In this document: positions 6,105-6,245 of the stretch, in pieces
Position numbering within the stretch: the first letter of the stretch is position 1
Layout: each line of letters opens with the position of its first letter
Assembly: GCA_025936205.1 (NCBI GenBank)
Contig: JAICTU010000510.1
Location: 1 to 6,245, forward strand
Direction: 5' to 3'
DNA: 6,245 nucleotides
DNA from: Polyangiaceae bacterium
Lineage (GTDB): Bacteria > Myxococcota > Polyangia > Polyangiales > Polyangiaceae
Notes under the pieces: model-generated
Database searches by the model: none
Told to the model about the DNA's origin: nothing
The model's input: the letters and a program-made list of their open reading frames with translations, nothing else
Position numbers and translations under genes: made by a program

Positions 6105-6245
6105 CTAGTACGACTCCCGACGCAGGTCGTAGCGCACGGGGCCATAGCCGTCGCTGGTCGCGAACTGGAAGCGCAGTCCATCGCCGTAAAAATCGCGTTC
6201 GATCCGTGAAAGCTCGCCCTGCCAGGAGGGGAGCCCGTATTCGAC
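6105..6245 (-). CDS. C-terminal 46 residues of an unrecognised protein
   Basis: A minus-strand frame enters from the right edge and ends with TAG at 6107-6105. Its 46 visible codons are strongly biased to G or C in the third position, as in the neighbouring genes, and give a protein-like sequence rich in aromatic and charged residues (for example GLPSWQGELSRIERDFYGDG and GYGPVRYDLRRESY). I do not recognise the family from this tail. It has no transmembrane stretch. The start lies outside the window. It points towards the purine genes but is separated from them by the remnant and by the convergent xdhB, so no functional link is implied. Confidence 0.6.
   Translation of the reverse strand, partial: VEYGLPSWQGELSRIERDFYGDGLRFQFATSDGYGPVRYDLRRESY

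Noticed and set aside
1..6245. Search by eye for tRNA, rRNA, CRISPR arrays, riboswitches and insertion sequences
   Set aside because: No cloverleaf, spaced direct repeats, terminal inverted repeats or transposase motif was seen.

Overview
The window is a GC-rich bacterial segment carrying most of a purine (xanthine to ureide) degradation locus, followed on the right by a short, partly decayed stretch and the tail of another gene. The GC-rich third codon positions and standard SD sites fit a high-GC Gram-negative such as a proteobacterium or acidobacterium. The sequence alone does not fix the lineage.

Layout: two transcription units diverge from an 83-bp promoter gap at 1965-2047. Leftward (minus strand) are xdhC (1964-1077), encoding the molybdenum-cofactor insertion chaperone for xanthine dehydrogenase, and allB (1077 to beyond the left edge), encoding allantoinase. 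They overlap by one base in a TGATG junction. Rightward (plus strand) are xdhA (2048-3511), encoding the small subunit with two [2Fe-2S] clusters and FAD, and xdhB (3519-5843), encoding the large molybdopterin subunit, separated by 7 bp. From 5844 to 6104 there is no intact gene; a minus-strand reading frame there resembles the last ~40 residues of a nucleotidyltransferase-like protein and is probably a remnant. A different minus-strand gene enters from the right edge and ends at 6105.

How the genes work together: XdhA and XdhB form the enzyme that oxidises hypoxanthine and xanthine to urate. XdhC binds and protects molybdenum cofactor and loads it into XdhB. Allantoinase opens the hydantoin ring of allantoin to allantoate. 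The urate-to-allantoin steps (uricase or HpxO, HIU hydrolase, OHCU decarboxylase) and any regulator are not in the window; the natural place to look is left of position 1.

The enzymes themselves look intact and conventional. I found no convincing novel system. The less ordinary points are the architecture of the divergent promoter (nested inverted repeats overlapping both candidate -10 boxes, and an xdhA start with no SD), the translational coupling of xdhC and allB, and the gene fragment at the right end.
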